A stretch of 64,000 nt of DNA from an uncultured Flavobacteriales bacterium (GTDB lineage Bacteria > Bacteroidota > Bacteroidia > Flavobacteriales_D > Crocinitomicaceae): assembly GCA_903935095.1 (NCBI GenBank), contig CAIZQH010000022.1, positions 1 to 64,000 of the forward strand. Direction: 5' to 3'. The position numbers and the translations under genes are program-made. Numbering within the stretch: the stretch's first letter is position 1; every line of letters starts with the position of its first letter. Below, one piece after another: positions 34,791-43,960 of the stretch. The notes below the pieces were generated by a model, which was given only the letters and a program-made list of their open reading frames with translations, was not told the DNA's origin and did not search any database.

Positions 34791-35885
34791 CTAGTTCGTA
34801 TATATTTTCCCCTCCGATAAAACTACAGCAGTTTTATTAAACAGTTTTACGAGTACCTTATTTCCATAAATCTCAAATTCCGCATCGCGTATGTTGGTGA
34901 TTTCTTGAATTTTCCCATTGACCAGTGCACTTACACCTCCGACAATATTTCGGAAAACAAAGGTGTTATTCTTTAGTAGGTATTCGTTAGGGAAATAGGT
35001 TGCCACTTGTATTTTTTCGTCGTTGGCATATGCAAAAAGGTAACTATTCTCACTCCAAACAGTCATATCATCCTTCACATCCCAAAAAGAGGTTGAAAAA
35101 TTAGAAAGTGCTATTTTCTCCCCATTTTTAAACATCCACAAATTTCCATTTAAATCCTCATATACGATGAATCCTCTACCAGCCTTGTATTTTTTTATGG
35201 GCGATGATTCCACTTCGAAAAATTCACCTTTATCAAACATCATGAATGATTGCGTGTATGGATCTTTAAAACAAAATACATCCGTACCCACATTAAAGTC
35301 AACAACTTCCTCATTATAGGTTGCAATTTCAAAAGTTTTTCCCTGCCAAAAACAAAAATAAGTATTGCTGTTATCCTTGTAAACTGCAATATTCTCTCCC
35401 ACGGAAGCTGGCATGAAGAGTCCATTTGTCATGGTAACCATGGGGAGTATTTGTTTATTCCAATAAACATTCAATGATTGATAACGGGTATCTTCAAAAA
35501 CAATAAGGCTATCTTTCACGACAAAGCCCCTACCAAAATTCGTTAGCACCGTGTATTTTCCAGCGTCCCACATACGCAATCCATTTGCAATTTTATAGCC
35601 AACAAGGTGATCTGAAACTTGATATTCGACGTTTAATGCGGTCACATCTTTGCGTTCAATTCCATCGTAAATGCGCATGTTTCCCCGTGTATCGATATAC
35701 GCTACCACCTCGTCACCCGCTTTATAGCTTATGATTGGCTGAATTTCAATTGGACGAAAAAATCCTTCTTGAAAATTCACGAAATAGTTGTTAAAATCCA
35801 TTGTGGGGGCAATATTTTGAGCGAATCCACCTATCGAAAATAGCGTGAATACCTGTACAAATAATAGCTGCTTAAAAAATGTCAT
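34791..35885 (-). CDS. Secreted protein of unknown function, beta-propeller-like
   Basis: I do not recognise this 364-residue protein. A signal peptide (MTFFKQLLFVQVFTLFSIGGFAQ) precedes a series of short beta-rich units with aromatic and charged turns (DEVVAYIDTRGNMRIYDG, GNLWMFKNGEKIALSNF, DDMTVWSENSYLFAYAND). The periodic pattern suggests a propeller. No lipobox and no T9SS sorting domain is present, so it is probably periplasmic. It is the first gene of a two-gene operon with the NlpC/P60 peptidase. Confidence 0.75.
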   Translation of the reverse strand: MTFFKQLLFVQVFTLFSIGGFAQNIAPTMDFNNYFVNFQEGFFRPIEIQPIISYKAGDEVVAYIDTRGNMRIYDGIERKDVTALNVEYQVSDHLVGYKIANGLRMWDAGKYTVLTNFGRGFVVKDSLIVFEDTRYQSLNVYWNKQILPMVTMTNGLFMPASVGENIAVYKDNSNTYFCFWQGKTFEIATYNEEVVDFNVGTDVFCFKDPYTQSFMMFDKGEFFEVESSPIKKYKAGRGFIVYEDLNGNLWMFKNGEKIALSNFSTSFWDVKDDMTVWSENSYLFAYANDEKIQVATYFPNEYLLKNNTFVFRNIVGGVSALVNGKIQEITNIRDAEFEIYGNKVLVKLFNKTAVVLSEGKIYTN

Positions 35886-36004
35886 GAGTCAAATTTAACC
35901 AATTTTCGGGCCATTATGCCGACTTTTTTGAAAAGGTAAAAAATCATGCCGAATTTTAGTTTAGCTCAAAATTCTGAAGTACATTCGTATTCCAAATTTT
36001 GAAA

Positions 36005-37471
36005 ATGAAAAAGATAGTATTACTGGGATGTTTTTCTGTGCTCAACATGTTAAGTTTTGGGCAAAAGAAAATTGACTACATCTCCTATGATTTACCGAAT
36101 GGATTACATGTAATCATTCATGAAGAAAACGCGACGCCAATTATTGCCGTATCCGTTTTATACCACGTTGGATCGAAAAACGAAATCGCTGAGCGAACAG
36201 GATTTGCCCATTTCTTTGAACATTTATTGTTTGAAGGTTCTGCCAATATTGGTAGAGGTGAGTACAGTGAATTGGTGGAGAAAAATGGTGGAACATTAAA
36301 CGCCAACACTTCTCAAGACCGAACTTACTATTACGAAATCCTCCCATCGAACCAATTAGAACTTGGATTATGGTTGGAAAGTGAGCGCATGCTTCATGCA
36401 AAAGTGGACATCAAAGGAATTGAAACGCAGCGAAGTGTTGTGAAGGAAGAGAAAAGACAACGTGTGGACAATCAGCCTTACGGATCTTTCTTTACGGAGA
36501 TGTTTAAACGTGTTTTTACAACGCATCCATATAACTGGGCGCCAATTGGGAGCATGGAACACCTGGATGCTGCACAGGAAGAAGATTATGTGAATTTTTA
36601 TAAAAATTACTATGTCCCTTCAAACGCGACTTTGTCCATTGCAGGTGATTTAGATGTCGCTCAAACGAAAATATGGATCGACAAATACTTCGCATCCATT
36701 CCGAAAGGACAAGCCATCAATCTTTACCGTGACTTCATCAACCAAAATGATGCAGATTTTGAAAAACGATACGGTGTTTCTAAAACTAAATTCGATGCAA
36801 AAAACTTTATGACTTCGACTAGTCCAGAAGCGAAAAAATTGATTGCGAGTTACTTGGCAAAACCAATTGTCATTAATCGAACAAGTAAAGACAAAACTTT
36901 TTTGACGGGAGTGACGAAAGAAGTCATTTACGACAACATTCAACTTCCCGCGATTTTTATGGGCTATAAATTCCCAGAGCAAACCAATCCAGATTCATAT
37001 GCCTTAGAAATGATGAACGAAGTTTTATCTGGAGGAAGTTCCTCACGCATTAATAAAATCATCGTAGAGAAAAAAGAAATGGCACAATTTGCGTTTTCTT
37101 TCAACTACGGATTAGAAGATGCTGGAATTGGTATCATGGCTGCCATCGCGGCAAAAGATGTCAATCTAGACGATATTCAAAAAGAATTCGATGAGCAAAT
37201 TCGTTTAATGCAAACCGAATTAATCTCCGAAGAAGAATTCCAAAAAGCACGAAATAAATTCGAAAACGATTTAGTTTCTGCGAATTCGTCAATTGCTGGA
37301 ATTGCAGAAAACCTAGCTGATAATTTTGTGTATTACGGTGATGCAAATCGTGTGAATACACTCCTAGACAATTACCTAAAAGTAAGCCGCGAAGATATTC
37401 AACGTGTTGCTTTGAAATACTTAACGCAAGATGCACGTGTCATCTTACATTACTTACCAAAAGAAAAATAA
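36005..37471 (+). CDS. M16-family zinc peptidase, catalytic subunit
   Basis: A 488-residue periplasmic inverzincin metallopeptidase. A signal peptide (MKKIVLLGCFSVLNMLSFGQ) is followed by the inverted zinc motif HFFEH (His69, Glu72, His73); the distal Glu is expected near residue 150 in VVKEEKRQR. Two M16 domains follow, with LSGGSSSRINK in the second. I chose the ATG at 36005; an earlier in-frame TTG (35999) would add two residues. It is paired with the downstream M16 gene, 11 bp away, which lacks the zinc motif, an arrangement known for M16B heterodimers. Confidence 0.92.
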   Translation: MKKIVLLGCFSVLNMLSFGQKKIDYISYDLPNGLHVIIHEENATPIIAVSVLYHVGSKNEIAERTGFAHFFEHLLFEGSANIGRGEYSELVEKNGGTLNANTSQDRTYYYEILPSNQLELGLWLESERMLHAKVDIKGIETQRSVVKEEKRQRVDNQPYGSFFTEMFKRVFTTHPYNWAPIGSMEHLDAAQEEDYVNFYKNYYVPSNATLSIAGDLDVAQTKIWIDKYFASIPKGQAINLYRDFINQNDADFEKRYGVSKTKFDAKNFMTSTSPEAKKLIASYLAKPIVINRTSKDKTFLTGVTKEVIYDNIQLPAIFMGYKFPEQTNPDSYALEMMNEVLSGGSSSRINKIIVEKKEMAQFAFSFNYGLEDAGIGIMAAIAAKDVNLDDIQKEFDEQIRLMQTELISEEEFQKARNKFENDLVSANSSIAGIAENLADNFVYYGDANRVNTLLDNYLKVSREDIQRVALKYLTQDARVILHYLPKEK

Positions 37472-37482
37472 TCGACTGAAAT

Positions 37483-39564
37483 ATGAAAAAGATATTCACA
37501 CTTTGCTTTCTAGCGTTAGGTACTTGCACAATGGCTCAAGTAGACCGCTCGATTATGCCTGCTCCAACGCAAGCAAAAAAAATCAACATTAACGATTCCG
37601 AAGTTTTCACGACAGCAAATGGCATTACGGTCATTCTATCTGAAAACCATAAATTGCCGAGAGTTTCATTTGACTTAAACATGGGTTCTGATCCACGTTT
37701 GGAAGGAACGAAGGCTGGACTTGCCGACATGGCAGGTTCTTTAATTATGTCCGGAACAATAAACAGAACAAAGGATCAATTAGATCAAGAAATTGATTTT
37801 ATCGGTGCTTCACTGGGTGCGGACAAATCATCCATTTCGATGTCTTGTTTAACAAAGCACATGGACAAAGGATTAAGTTTAATGTCTGATGTTTTACTCA
37901 ACGCAAATTTCCCTCAATCGGAATTCGAGCGAATTAAAAAACAAAATGTTTCGAGTTTATTGTCTGCGAAATCTGATGCAGGTACCATGGCTCAAAACGC
38001 TACGGTAAAAATCAACTTCCCAAATCATCCATTTAGCGATGTGATGTCAGAGGAAACGTTAAACAACATCACCAGAGAAGATGTGGTTTCTTTTTATTCT
38101 GCAAACTTCACACCGACAGGAAGTTACTTAGTTGTGGTTGGTGACATTACACGTCAACAAACCGAAGCAATGGTGAACGCTTATTTTGGAAAATGGAAAG
38201 GTGGACCTGTATTTACAGAGCAGCCGAATGCGGGAAGTTATACCAAAGGTAATCGCGTTGTATTTGTGAAAAAACCAGGCGCTGTCCAGTCAGTAGTTTA
38301 CGTGACCTTTCCAATTGACATGAAAACAGGTGACAAAAATCAATTGCCATTAACTGTTCTGAACGGAATTCTTGGTGGTGGTGGATTTGGAACACGTCTA
38401 ATGCAAAACCTACGTGAGGACAAAGCTTACACTTATGGATGTTACTCAAGCTTGAACATTACTGAAGATGGTTCTTGGATGTCTGCAGGGGGGAATTTCC
38501 AAAATGCCGTAACGGATTCTGCGATTGAGCAAATTTTGTTGGAATTTCAAAAAATCACGAATGAATACGTAAAAGATGAGGAATTAAACCTAACCAAAAC
38601 AAATATGGCAGGTGGATTTGCCCGTTCATTGGAGCGCCCACAAACCATCGCTCGTTTTGCCTTAAACATCATCAAAAACAACCTGCAAAAGGATTATTAC
38701 CAAACGTACTTACAACGTTTAGAAAGTGTTTCTAAGGAGGATGTCCTTCAAATGGCACAACAATACTTCACCGCTAAAAACTGTAACATTATTGTAGTTG
38801 GAAACGAAGATGTATTTGAGAAATTAAAACGTTTCGATGCAGATGGTAAAATTGAAGTGTTAGATCCATTTGGTAATGTGATGAAAGATACAAAACCTGC
38901 CGATATTTCTTCTGAGCAGTTAATCGATAATTATGTTTTTGCCTTGACAGGAACAACTTCTCAAAAAGCAGCGACGAAAAAGTTAAAAGCGATTAAAAAT
39001 TTCGAACGTGTGTATGAATTAAAAGGAGATCAAATTCCATTTGCCTTGAAATCAACAGAGATTTTTGTTGCACCGGCAACAGAGGGACAAAAACTAGAAG
39101 GACAAGGAATGGTTTTCCAAAAATCGTTTTATAATGGAAAAACAGGATTTTCTTTCAACATGCAGACAGGAAAAACTGAATTGACTGCAGAGGAATTAGC
39201 TTCTAAAGCGAAGTCCAACGGAATCATTCCAGAAATGAACTATGTGAAAAACGGTTTGACTCACGAATTAGTGGGCATTGAGAACATGAATGATATTGAA
39301 TACTACGTATTGAAAACCGTTGATGGAAAAAATGAATCGTACGATTACTTCAATAAAACGACATTCATGAAAGAAAAGACCATCAACGTGATGACACGCG
39401 ATGGAGAAACGATGGAATCTACCATAACATTTGGTGATTTCAAAGAAGTAAACGGAATGAAATTTGCACATTCCATTACCCAATCTGTTGGGCCGATGGT
39501 TCTTTCAGGAACTGTAACCTCCATGATTGTTAATGGAAAAATTGATATGAAAGTCTTTGAATAA
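37483..39564 (+). CDS. M16-family non-catalytic partner subunit with C-terminal extension
   Basis: A 693-residue secreted protein with a signal peptide (MKKIFTLCFLALGTCTMAQ). It has the M16 fold (FTTANGITVILSENHKLPRVSFDL; GGGGFGTRLMQNLREDKAYTYG), but where the active partner has HFFEH it reads GLADMAGSL, so zinc cannot be bound. The GFGTRL...R...Y region keeps the substrate-binding Arg/Tyr pair of inactive M16 subunits. An about 230-residue C-terminal extension (from about 465) follows and resembles periplasmic lipoprotein-carrier-like beta domains (inference). It is probably co-transcribed with the catalytic subunit. Confidence 0.9.
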   Translation: MKKIFTLCFLALGTCTMAQVDRSIMPAPTQAKKININDSEVFTTANGITVILSENHKLPRVSFDLNMGSDPRLEGTKAGLADMAGSLIMSGTINRTKDQLDQEIDFIGASLGADKSSISMSCLTKHMDKGLSLMSDVLLNANFPQSEFERIKKQNVSSLLSAKSDAGTMAQNATVKINFPNHPFSDVMSEETLNNITREDVVSFYSANFTPTGSYLVVVGDITRQQTEAMVNAYFGKWKGGPVFTEQPNAGSYTKGNRVVFVKKPGAVQSVVYVTFPIDMKTGDKNQLPLTVLNGILGGGGFGTRLMQNLREDKAYTYGCYSSLNITEDGSWMSAGGNFQNAVTDSAIEQILLEFQKITNEYVKDEELNLTKTNMAGGFARSLERPQTIARFALNIIKNNLQKDYYQTYLQRLESVSKEDVLQMAQQYFTAKNCNIIVVGNEDVFEKLKRFDADGKIEVLDPFGNVMKDTKPADISSEQLIDNYVFALTGTTSQKAATKKLKAIKNFERVYELKGDQIPFALKSTEIFVAPATEGQKLEGQGMVFQKSFYNGKTGFSFNMQTGKTELTAEELASKAKSNGIIPEMNYVKNGLTHELVGIENMNDIEYYVLKTVDGKNESYDYFNKTTFMKEKTINVMTRDGETMESTITFGDFKEVNGMKFAHSITQSVGPMVLSGTVTSMIVNGKIDMKVFE

Positions 39565-39587
39565 AATTCAATCGTGTTTTTTTTTTT

Positions 39588-39620
39588 GAAAAGCCATCCG
39601 TTTCGGATGGCTTTTCTTTT
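39588..39620. terminator. Intrinsic terminator after the M16 pair
   Basis: GAAAAGCCATCCG pairs with CGGATGGCTTTTC around a TTT loop, with T-runs on both sides. It separates the M16 operon from the BNR-repeat gene. Confidence 0.88.
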
Positions 39621-39633
39621 TACCTTTAACTCC

Positions 39634-41196
39634 ATGAAAACATGGATCCTTACCTATTTCCTTTCCTTTGTATGCCTTGTTCTGTTCGCGCAAAACGAAT
39701 TGGTTTCTGAAGGTAATTATTTCGAAGGTGAACCATACTTATGCATGGGGCCCAGCGATCCACAACACCTCGTTGCCGCGTGGATGGGATTTCAGTTCAA
39801 TAATAAAGTCGTCATTAAAACTTCCGTTTCGAACAATGGGGGAAATACATGGTCGACGCCCGTCTGGCAAACACACCTCTCTCCGAATTTTTCAAGTGCG
39901 GATGTGTCCTTAGCCTATGATCACTTGGGAAACGTGTTCATGTGTTACATCGATTACGACAACATCAACTTTAGCGCGGGAAAAGTCCTTGTACGTAAGT
40001 CTATCGACGGAGGAATTTCCTGGGGGAATCCAAGTATCGTTATAGATATTAGTATGTGCCCAAATCAATTGTGCATCGATCGTCCGTGGATGGTCATCGA
40101 CCAAACAACAGGTCCAAATGCAGGAACGATTTATGTGACGAACATGAACGCCAACCAACCGACAATGATTATTCCGCCCTATCATCCATATATTTCCATT
40201 AGCACCGACGGCGGACAATCCTTTCAATCTGAACAATTAGATGCGACCGGATTTCTCTCCGGTTCGGTCATTCCACAGCCAATGCCGTCACCCGTTGTTA
40301 CAGCAGATGGCCGATTCACAGCACTTTATCCAAGCTACCTTCCGAGTCAAAGTATCTTTCCTCGACTCATACGAGCACAATCGAACAATCAAGGTCAAAC
40401 GTACACGTACAATGTTGCCTATCAAGGACTCGGATATGGGACAAGCGATACATTGGTGAAAGCTGGACCCTTGTTGAAAGCTCATCCAAATAATGCCAAT
40501 CAAATGAGTTATTTTTTTCTCAGTGAAGATTTTGGAGAAACAGATGTTGTATTCATCGAAACAACCAATGATGGTCTTTCCTGGAGTACTCCAGCACGCA
40601 TCAATCAAGATCCCGCAGGAAATGGTAAAATACAAGACCTCATTTGGGCAGATTACGCTTCAAATGGAGATTTGGCTGTTTGTTGGCGCGATCGAAGAAA
40701 TGCCAGCGCTAGCGGCTATTCCGTCCAAAGTGAAATCTACTGTACTGTGAGAAATCATTCAACAGGTGTGTGGATGAACGATTTCAGTGTGAGTGATCAA
40801 GCGGTGAATCACCAGTCCATTTTAGAGGATTCTGGAAATGACTTTATGAATGTCATTTTGGAGAGTGACACCTTAAACGTGATTTGGGGAGATGTCCGAT
40901 CTGGAAGTTTGAAGATTTATTTTACCAAACGAGGAATTTATGATTCGACCAATCACACGAGTGAATTACCCGGATCAAACCTACGTGTATTCCCGAATCC
41001 TTTTTTGGAAGATCTCGCATTACCCGATGAATACCTTGGATTTGATTATTACGTGCTATCACATGAAGGCAAAACTGTTCAACAAGGGAAAGTCAAGCTT
41101 GAAAAACTATCACTGACCGATCTTCCAAAAGGAAGCTACCATTTGTTGATTATTTCCCCGGAAAAACGTTATCAATATCAAGTCGTGAAGCATTGA
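39634..41196 (+). CDS. T9SS-secreted sialidase-like (BNR/Asp-box repeat) protein
   Basis: A 520-residue secreted protein. A signal peptide (MKTWILTYFLSFVCLVLFAQ) is followed by a propeller with Asp-box repeats: SNNGGNTWSTP, SIDGGISWGNP, STDGGQSFQSE and TNDGLSWSTP. The C-terminal 75 residues (LRVFPNPFLEDLALP ... LPKGSYHLLIISPEKRYQYQVVKH) form a T9SS type A sorting domain. Sialidase catalytic residues cannot be assigned, so it is best seen as a BNR-repeat surface protein. I chose the ATG at 39634; the frame is open back to 39574, but that part overlaps the terminator. Confidence 0.88.
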   Translation: MKTWILTYFLSFVCLVLFAQNELVSEGNYFEGEPYLCMGPSDPQHLVAAWMGFQFNNKVVIKTSVSNNGGNTWSTPVWQTHLSPNFSSADVSLAYDHLGNVFMCYIDYDNINFSAGKVLVRKSIDGGISWGNPSIVIDISMCPNQLCIDRPWMVIDQTTGPNAGTIYVTNMNANQPTMIIPPYHPYISISTDGGQSFQSEQLDATGFLSGSVIPQPMPSPVVTADGRFTALYPSYLPSQSIFPRLIRAQSNNQGQTYTYNVAYQGLGYGTSDTLVKAGPLLKAHPNNANQMSYFFLSEDFGETDVVFIETTNDGLSWSTPARINQDPAGNGKIQDLIWADYASNGDLAVCWRDRRNASASGYSVQSEIYCTVRNHSTGVWMNDFSVSDQAVNHQSILEDSGNDFMNVILESDTLNVIWGDVRSGSLKIYFTKRGIYDSTNHTSELPGSNLRVFPNPFLEDLALPDEYLGFDYYVLSHEGKTVQQGKVKLEKLSLTDLPKGSYHLLIISPEKRYQYQVVKH

Positions 41197-41222
41197 CATT
41201 TAGAATTTAAACGGTATATTTG
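41193..41222 (+). promoter_or_regulatory. dnaX promoter
   Basis: TTG (41193-41195), 19 bp, then TATATTTG (41215-41222): a complete match to the Bacteroidota consensus. The ATG follows after only 4 bp, so the message is probably leaderless. Confidence 0.65.
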
Positions 41223-41226
41223 TTCC

Positions 41227-42342
41227 ATGAGTGATTTTGTCGTTTCTGCCCGCAAATATCGTCCGCAAACCTTTGATACGGTTGTTGGACAGCATACGAT
41301 TACAAACACACTCAAGAATGCCATCAAAAGTGAACACCTAGCTCAAGCTTTTTTATTCTGTGGTTCACGCGGTGTCGGAAAAACAACCACTGCCCGAATA
41401 TTAGCGAAGACCATTAATTGTTTCCATCCTACGGAGCAAATTGAGGCTTGCGATCAATGTGATTCATGTCTGTCCTTTCACACGGGAAATTCATTAAACA
41501 TCTATGAATTAGATGCCGCATCGAATAACTCCGTTGACGACATTCGAAATTTAATTGATCAAGTCCGCATTGCCCCACAAATAGGTACCCACAAAATATA
41601 CATCATCGATGAGGTGCACATGTTGTCAAATAGTGCATTTAACGCATTTTTGAAGACTTTAGAGGAACCGCCGAAGCATGCCATTTTCATTTTGGCAACA
41701 ACAGAAAAACATAAAATCATTCCTACCATCCTTTCACGCTGTCAAATTTTTGATTTTAGCAGGATTCGTGTGAAGGACATCGCTGATCATTTGGCTCAAA
41801 TAGCGACGAAGGAAGGTGTTTCTGCAGACCCGGAAGCCTTGCATCAAATTGCGATGAAAGCCGATGGTGCGTTAAGAGACGCTTTATCCATTTTTGATCA
41901 AATTGTCACCTTTGCTGGAACAACACTAACGTACAAGGACGTATTAGACAACCTAAACATCCTCGATTACGAATATTACTTCAAAGTAATGGATGCGGCA
42001 GAAAAAGAAGACATTTCAACGTCCTTATTGATTTTGAATGACGTATTTGAAAAAGGATTCGATGGACATCACTTTGTTGTTGGTCTAGCTGAACACCTGC
42101 GCAATTTATTGGTGTGCAAGGATGCGCGAACATCCAATTTATTGGAAGTGCCGGAAACAATCCGTCAACGATTTGTCGAACAGTCGAAGGAAATTGAAGC
42201 GACGCGCATCATGAGAGCCTTAACGATTCTGAGTAAAACAGATGTCGACTATAAATCCTCCAAAAATCAACGTTTGTTGATTGAAGTAGCACTTATGCAA
42301 CTCTGTTCACTGAAACAAGAGTCTGAAAAAAAAAAGGACTGA
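41227..42342 (+). CDS. dnaX: DNA polymerase III subunit gamma (short dnaX product)
   Basis: This 371-residue AAA+ clamp-loader subunit is what ordinary in-frame reading gives. MSDFVVSARKYRPQTFDTVVGQ is the expected DnaX N-terminus. Walker A is GSRGVGKTT (46-54), zinc cysteines are Cys65, Cys75, Cys78 and Cys81, Walker B is IIDEVHMLS, and the SRC motif is in ILSRCQIFDF. The frame runs through a 10-A tract (42326-42335) and hits TGA two codons later, giving an ESEKKKD end. It thus holds the ATPase and collar domains but lacks the tau-specific part. A near-consensus promoter lies directly upstream. Confidence 0.93.
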   Translation: MSDFVVSARKYRPQTFDTVVGQHTITNTLKNAIKSEHLAQAFLFCGSRGVGKTTTARILAKTINCFHPTEQIEACDQCDSCLSFHTGNSLNIYELDAASNNSVDDIRNLIDQVRIAPQIGTHKIYIIDEVHMLSNSAFNAFLKTLEEPPKHAIFILATTEKHKIIPTILSRCQIFDFSRIRVKDIADHLAQIATKEGVSADPEALHQIAMKADGALRDALSIFDQIVTFAGTTLTYKDVLDNLNILDYEYYFKVMDAAEKEDISTSLLILNDVFEKGFDGHHFVVGLAEHLRNLLVCKDARTSNLLEVPETIRQRFVEQSKEIEATRIMRALTILSKTDVDYKSSKNQRLLIEVALMQLCSLKQESEKKKD

Positions 42343-42947
42343 CGGATAGCGTTGTTATTCTACCTTTTCCAACACAAACATTACGAAAATCAAACGCTTC
42401 AGCTCCTGTCAATAAGACAGCTGCCGTTGCAAGCTCACCTGTCGTGGACAATATAGAAAACAAAATCCTCTCCAGTCCACAAGGTGTTATCTCCACAAAA
42501 CATATTTCCATCAAAGATTCCATTGAGAAAATTAAAGAGTCCCAGCAACAAGGAAATTTAGAGGATCAACCAAGGGAGGGATTTAGCATTGAACATGTTA
42601 AAATGTATTGGAAACAGTATGCTTACGTCGTAAAAGAAAATGGATTAGAGACCTTCTATAATGCCTTAATCAAACGTGATCCAGTGTTCATCAGTGAAGA
42701 AATTTTGGGAATCGTTGTGGACAATCAAGTTCAGATGGATTATATCCATGCGGAGTTGGCGGGTTTTATTGAATTCATGCGAAAAAGCTTACAAAACTTT
42801 CACGTGGACATTCAATTGTCTATGAGCAATGAACCAGAAAAAGAAACGAAGTTTTTGACAGGGAAAGATAAGTTCAATGCGCTTGCTCGGAAGAATCCGA
42901 ATCTGCACACCTTGAAAAACTTGTTCAATTTGGACATCGAATACTGA
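41227..42947 (+). CDS. dnaX: DNA polymerase III subunit tau (dnaX product via slippage at A10)
   Basis: A -1 shift at the A-tract joins the gamma frame to an open frame that runs without a stop from 42336 to 42947. The joined protein has about 573 residues, a normal DnaX length for Bacteroidota. The added part has a linker (TLRKSNASAPVNKTAAV) and a helical domain (IEHVKMYWKQYAYVVKENGLETFYNAL...) that ends FNLDIEY, as C-terminal tau domains of this phylum do. Tau is needed to bind the polymerase core and DnaB. A sequencing error in the homopolymer would give the same picture, but the site is the type used for programmed slippage elsewhere. menE follows 2 bp after the stop. Confidence 0.85.
42326..42336 (+). 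promoter_or_regulatory. dnaX slippage site (A10-G, contains A AAA AAG)
   Basis: Ten consecutive A residues followed by G. In the zero frame the codons are GAA AAA AAA AAG GAC TGA, so the A-AAA-AAG heptamer used by E. coli dnaX is in phase. A run of 10 A is also long enough for RNA polymerase slippage, as in Thermus dnaX. I see no strong downstream stem-loop, which leans toward transcriptional slippage. Confidence 0.75.
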
Positions 42948-42949
42948 TC

Positions 42950-43960
42950 ATGCATCCGCTATTTCAATCGATTCAACTGAAAGAGGATAGTACGTCGAAA
43001 GTCGAGTTATTCTGTAGGCAATGGGATGAGGAAGCTCCGATCAGCATACAAACATCCGGTTCGACAGGAAAACCCAAAGTACTTCATTTTACGAAAGCAC
43101 AATTGATCGTTTCCGCTCAAAAAACACATGCATTTTTCCATTTGCAACAAAGCACGAAAGCTTTGCTTTGCTTGTCTCCAGATTCCATTGGCGGTAAAAT
43201 GATGCTCGTGAGAGCCCTCGTTGGAAACTATACGCTGTACATTACTGAACCATCCTTAGATCCGCTTCAACAGCTAACGGAACCGATTGATTTTGTGGCA
43301 TTAGTCCCCGCTCAATTGGCGCATATCCTCAAGAATCCATCTTCTTTATCCAAACTTAAATCCATTCGAAACATTTTGATTGGAGGTGCTGATCTTTCGA
43401 TGGAATTAAGTGAGCAACTTCTTTTTCACGGAATTAAGGCCTATCAAAGTTACGGGATGACGGAAACGGTATCGCATGTTGCACTTCGAGAAATCGGCAA
43501 AGAAATAGCTTATCAAGCCTTACCTGGAATTCATTTTACCACGACAACGGACAATTGCTTAACGATCCATTATCCTGAATTACATGCACATGCTATTCAA
43601 ACAACTGATGCCGTGGAATTATTAAGTGAACACGCATTTTTATGGAAGGGCAGAACAGACTTTGTGATTAATTCTGGTGGAAAAAAGATACATCCCGAAG
43701 CATTAGAACAGCGACTATCCACCTTTATTTCAGGTCGATTTTTCCTCCATTCAATCCCGCATCCACTGTGGGGAGAGGCACTCGTTTTGGTGACAGAAGA
43801 AGCTTGCTCACTCAAAAAAATGGACCTTATCCCGTACTTTTCTTCCCATGAAATACCAAAGTTCAGTCAAACTGTTCCGATGATTTTAACAGCAAGTGGA
43901 AAAATACAACGAACACTCACATTCCAACAAACGGCATCAGATGCGTGGCTCAGCTTATAA
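42950..43960 (+). CDS. menE: O-succinylbenzoate-CoA ligase-like AMP-binding enzyme
   Basis: This 336-residue acyl-adenylate enzyme would activate o-succinylbenzoate in menaquinone synthesis. Adenylation motifs: [11 protein letters not shown] (about residues 33-43), [47 protein letters not shown], and the C-terminal catalytic Lys in TASGKIQRT. It is much shorter than E. coli MenE (about 450), because the N-terminal subdomain is reduced, as in other Bacteroidota MenE-like proteins. No other men gene is nearby. It begins 2 bp after the dnaX stop and overlaps the next gene by 20 bp. Confidence 0.85.
   Translation: MHPLFQSIQLKEDSTSKVELFCRQWDEEAPISIQTSGSTGKPKVLHFTKAQLIVSAQKTHAFFHLQQSTKALLCLSPDSIGGKMMLVRALVGNYTLYITEPSLDPLQQLTEPIDFVALVPAQLAHILKNPSSLSKLKSIRNILIGGADLSMELSEQLLFHGIKAYQSYGMTETVSHVALREIGKEIAYQALPGIHFTTTTDNCLTIHYPELHAHAIQTTDAVELLSEHAFLWKGRTDFVINSGGKKIHPEALEQRLSTFISGRFFLHSIPHPLWGEALVLVTEEACSLKKMDLIPYFSSHEIPKFSQTVPMILTASGKIQRTLTFQQTASDAWLSL

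Noticed and set aside
42336-42400. Stimulatory stem-loop after the dnaX slip site
   Set aside because: Only a 6-bp pairing (AGCGTT with AACGCT) with an about 40-nt loop was found, too weak to claim.
42444-42947. Independent gene downstream of dnaX
   Set aside because: Its frame is open back to the A10 tract and its end matches the tau C-terminus; it is better read as the slippage-dependent part of dnaX.
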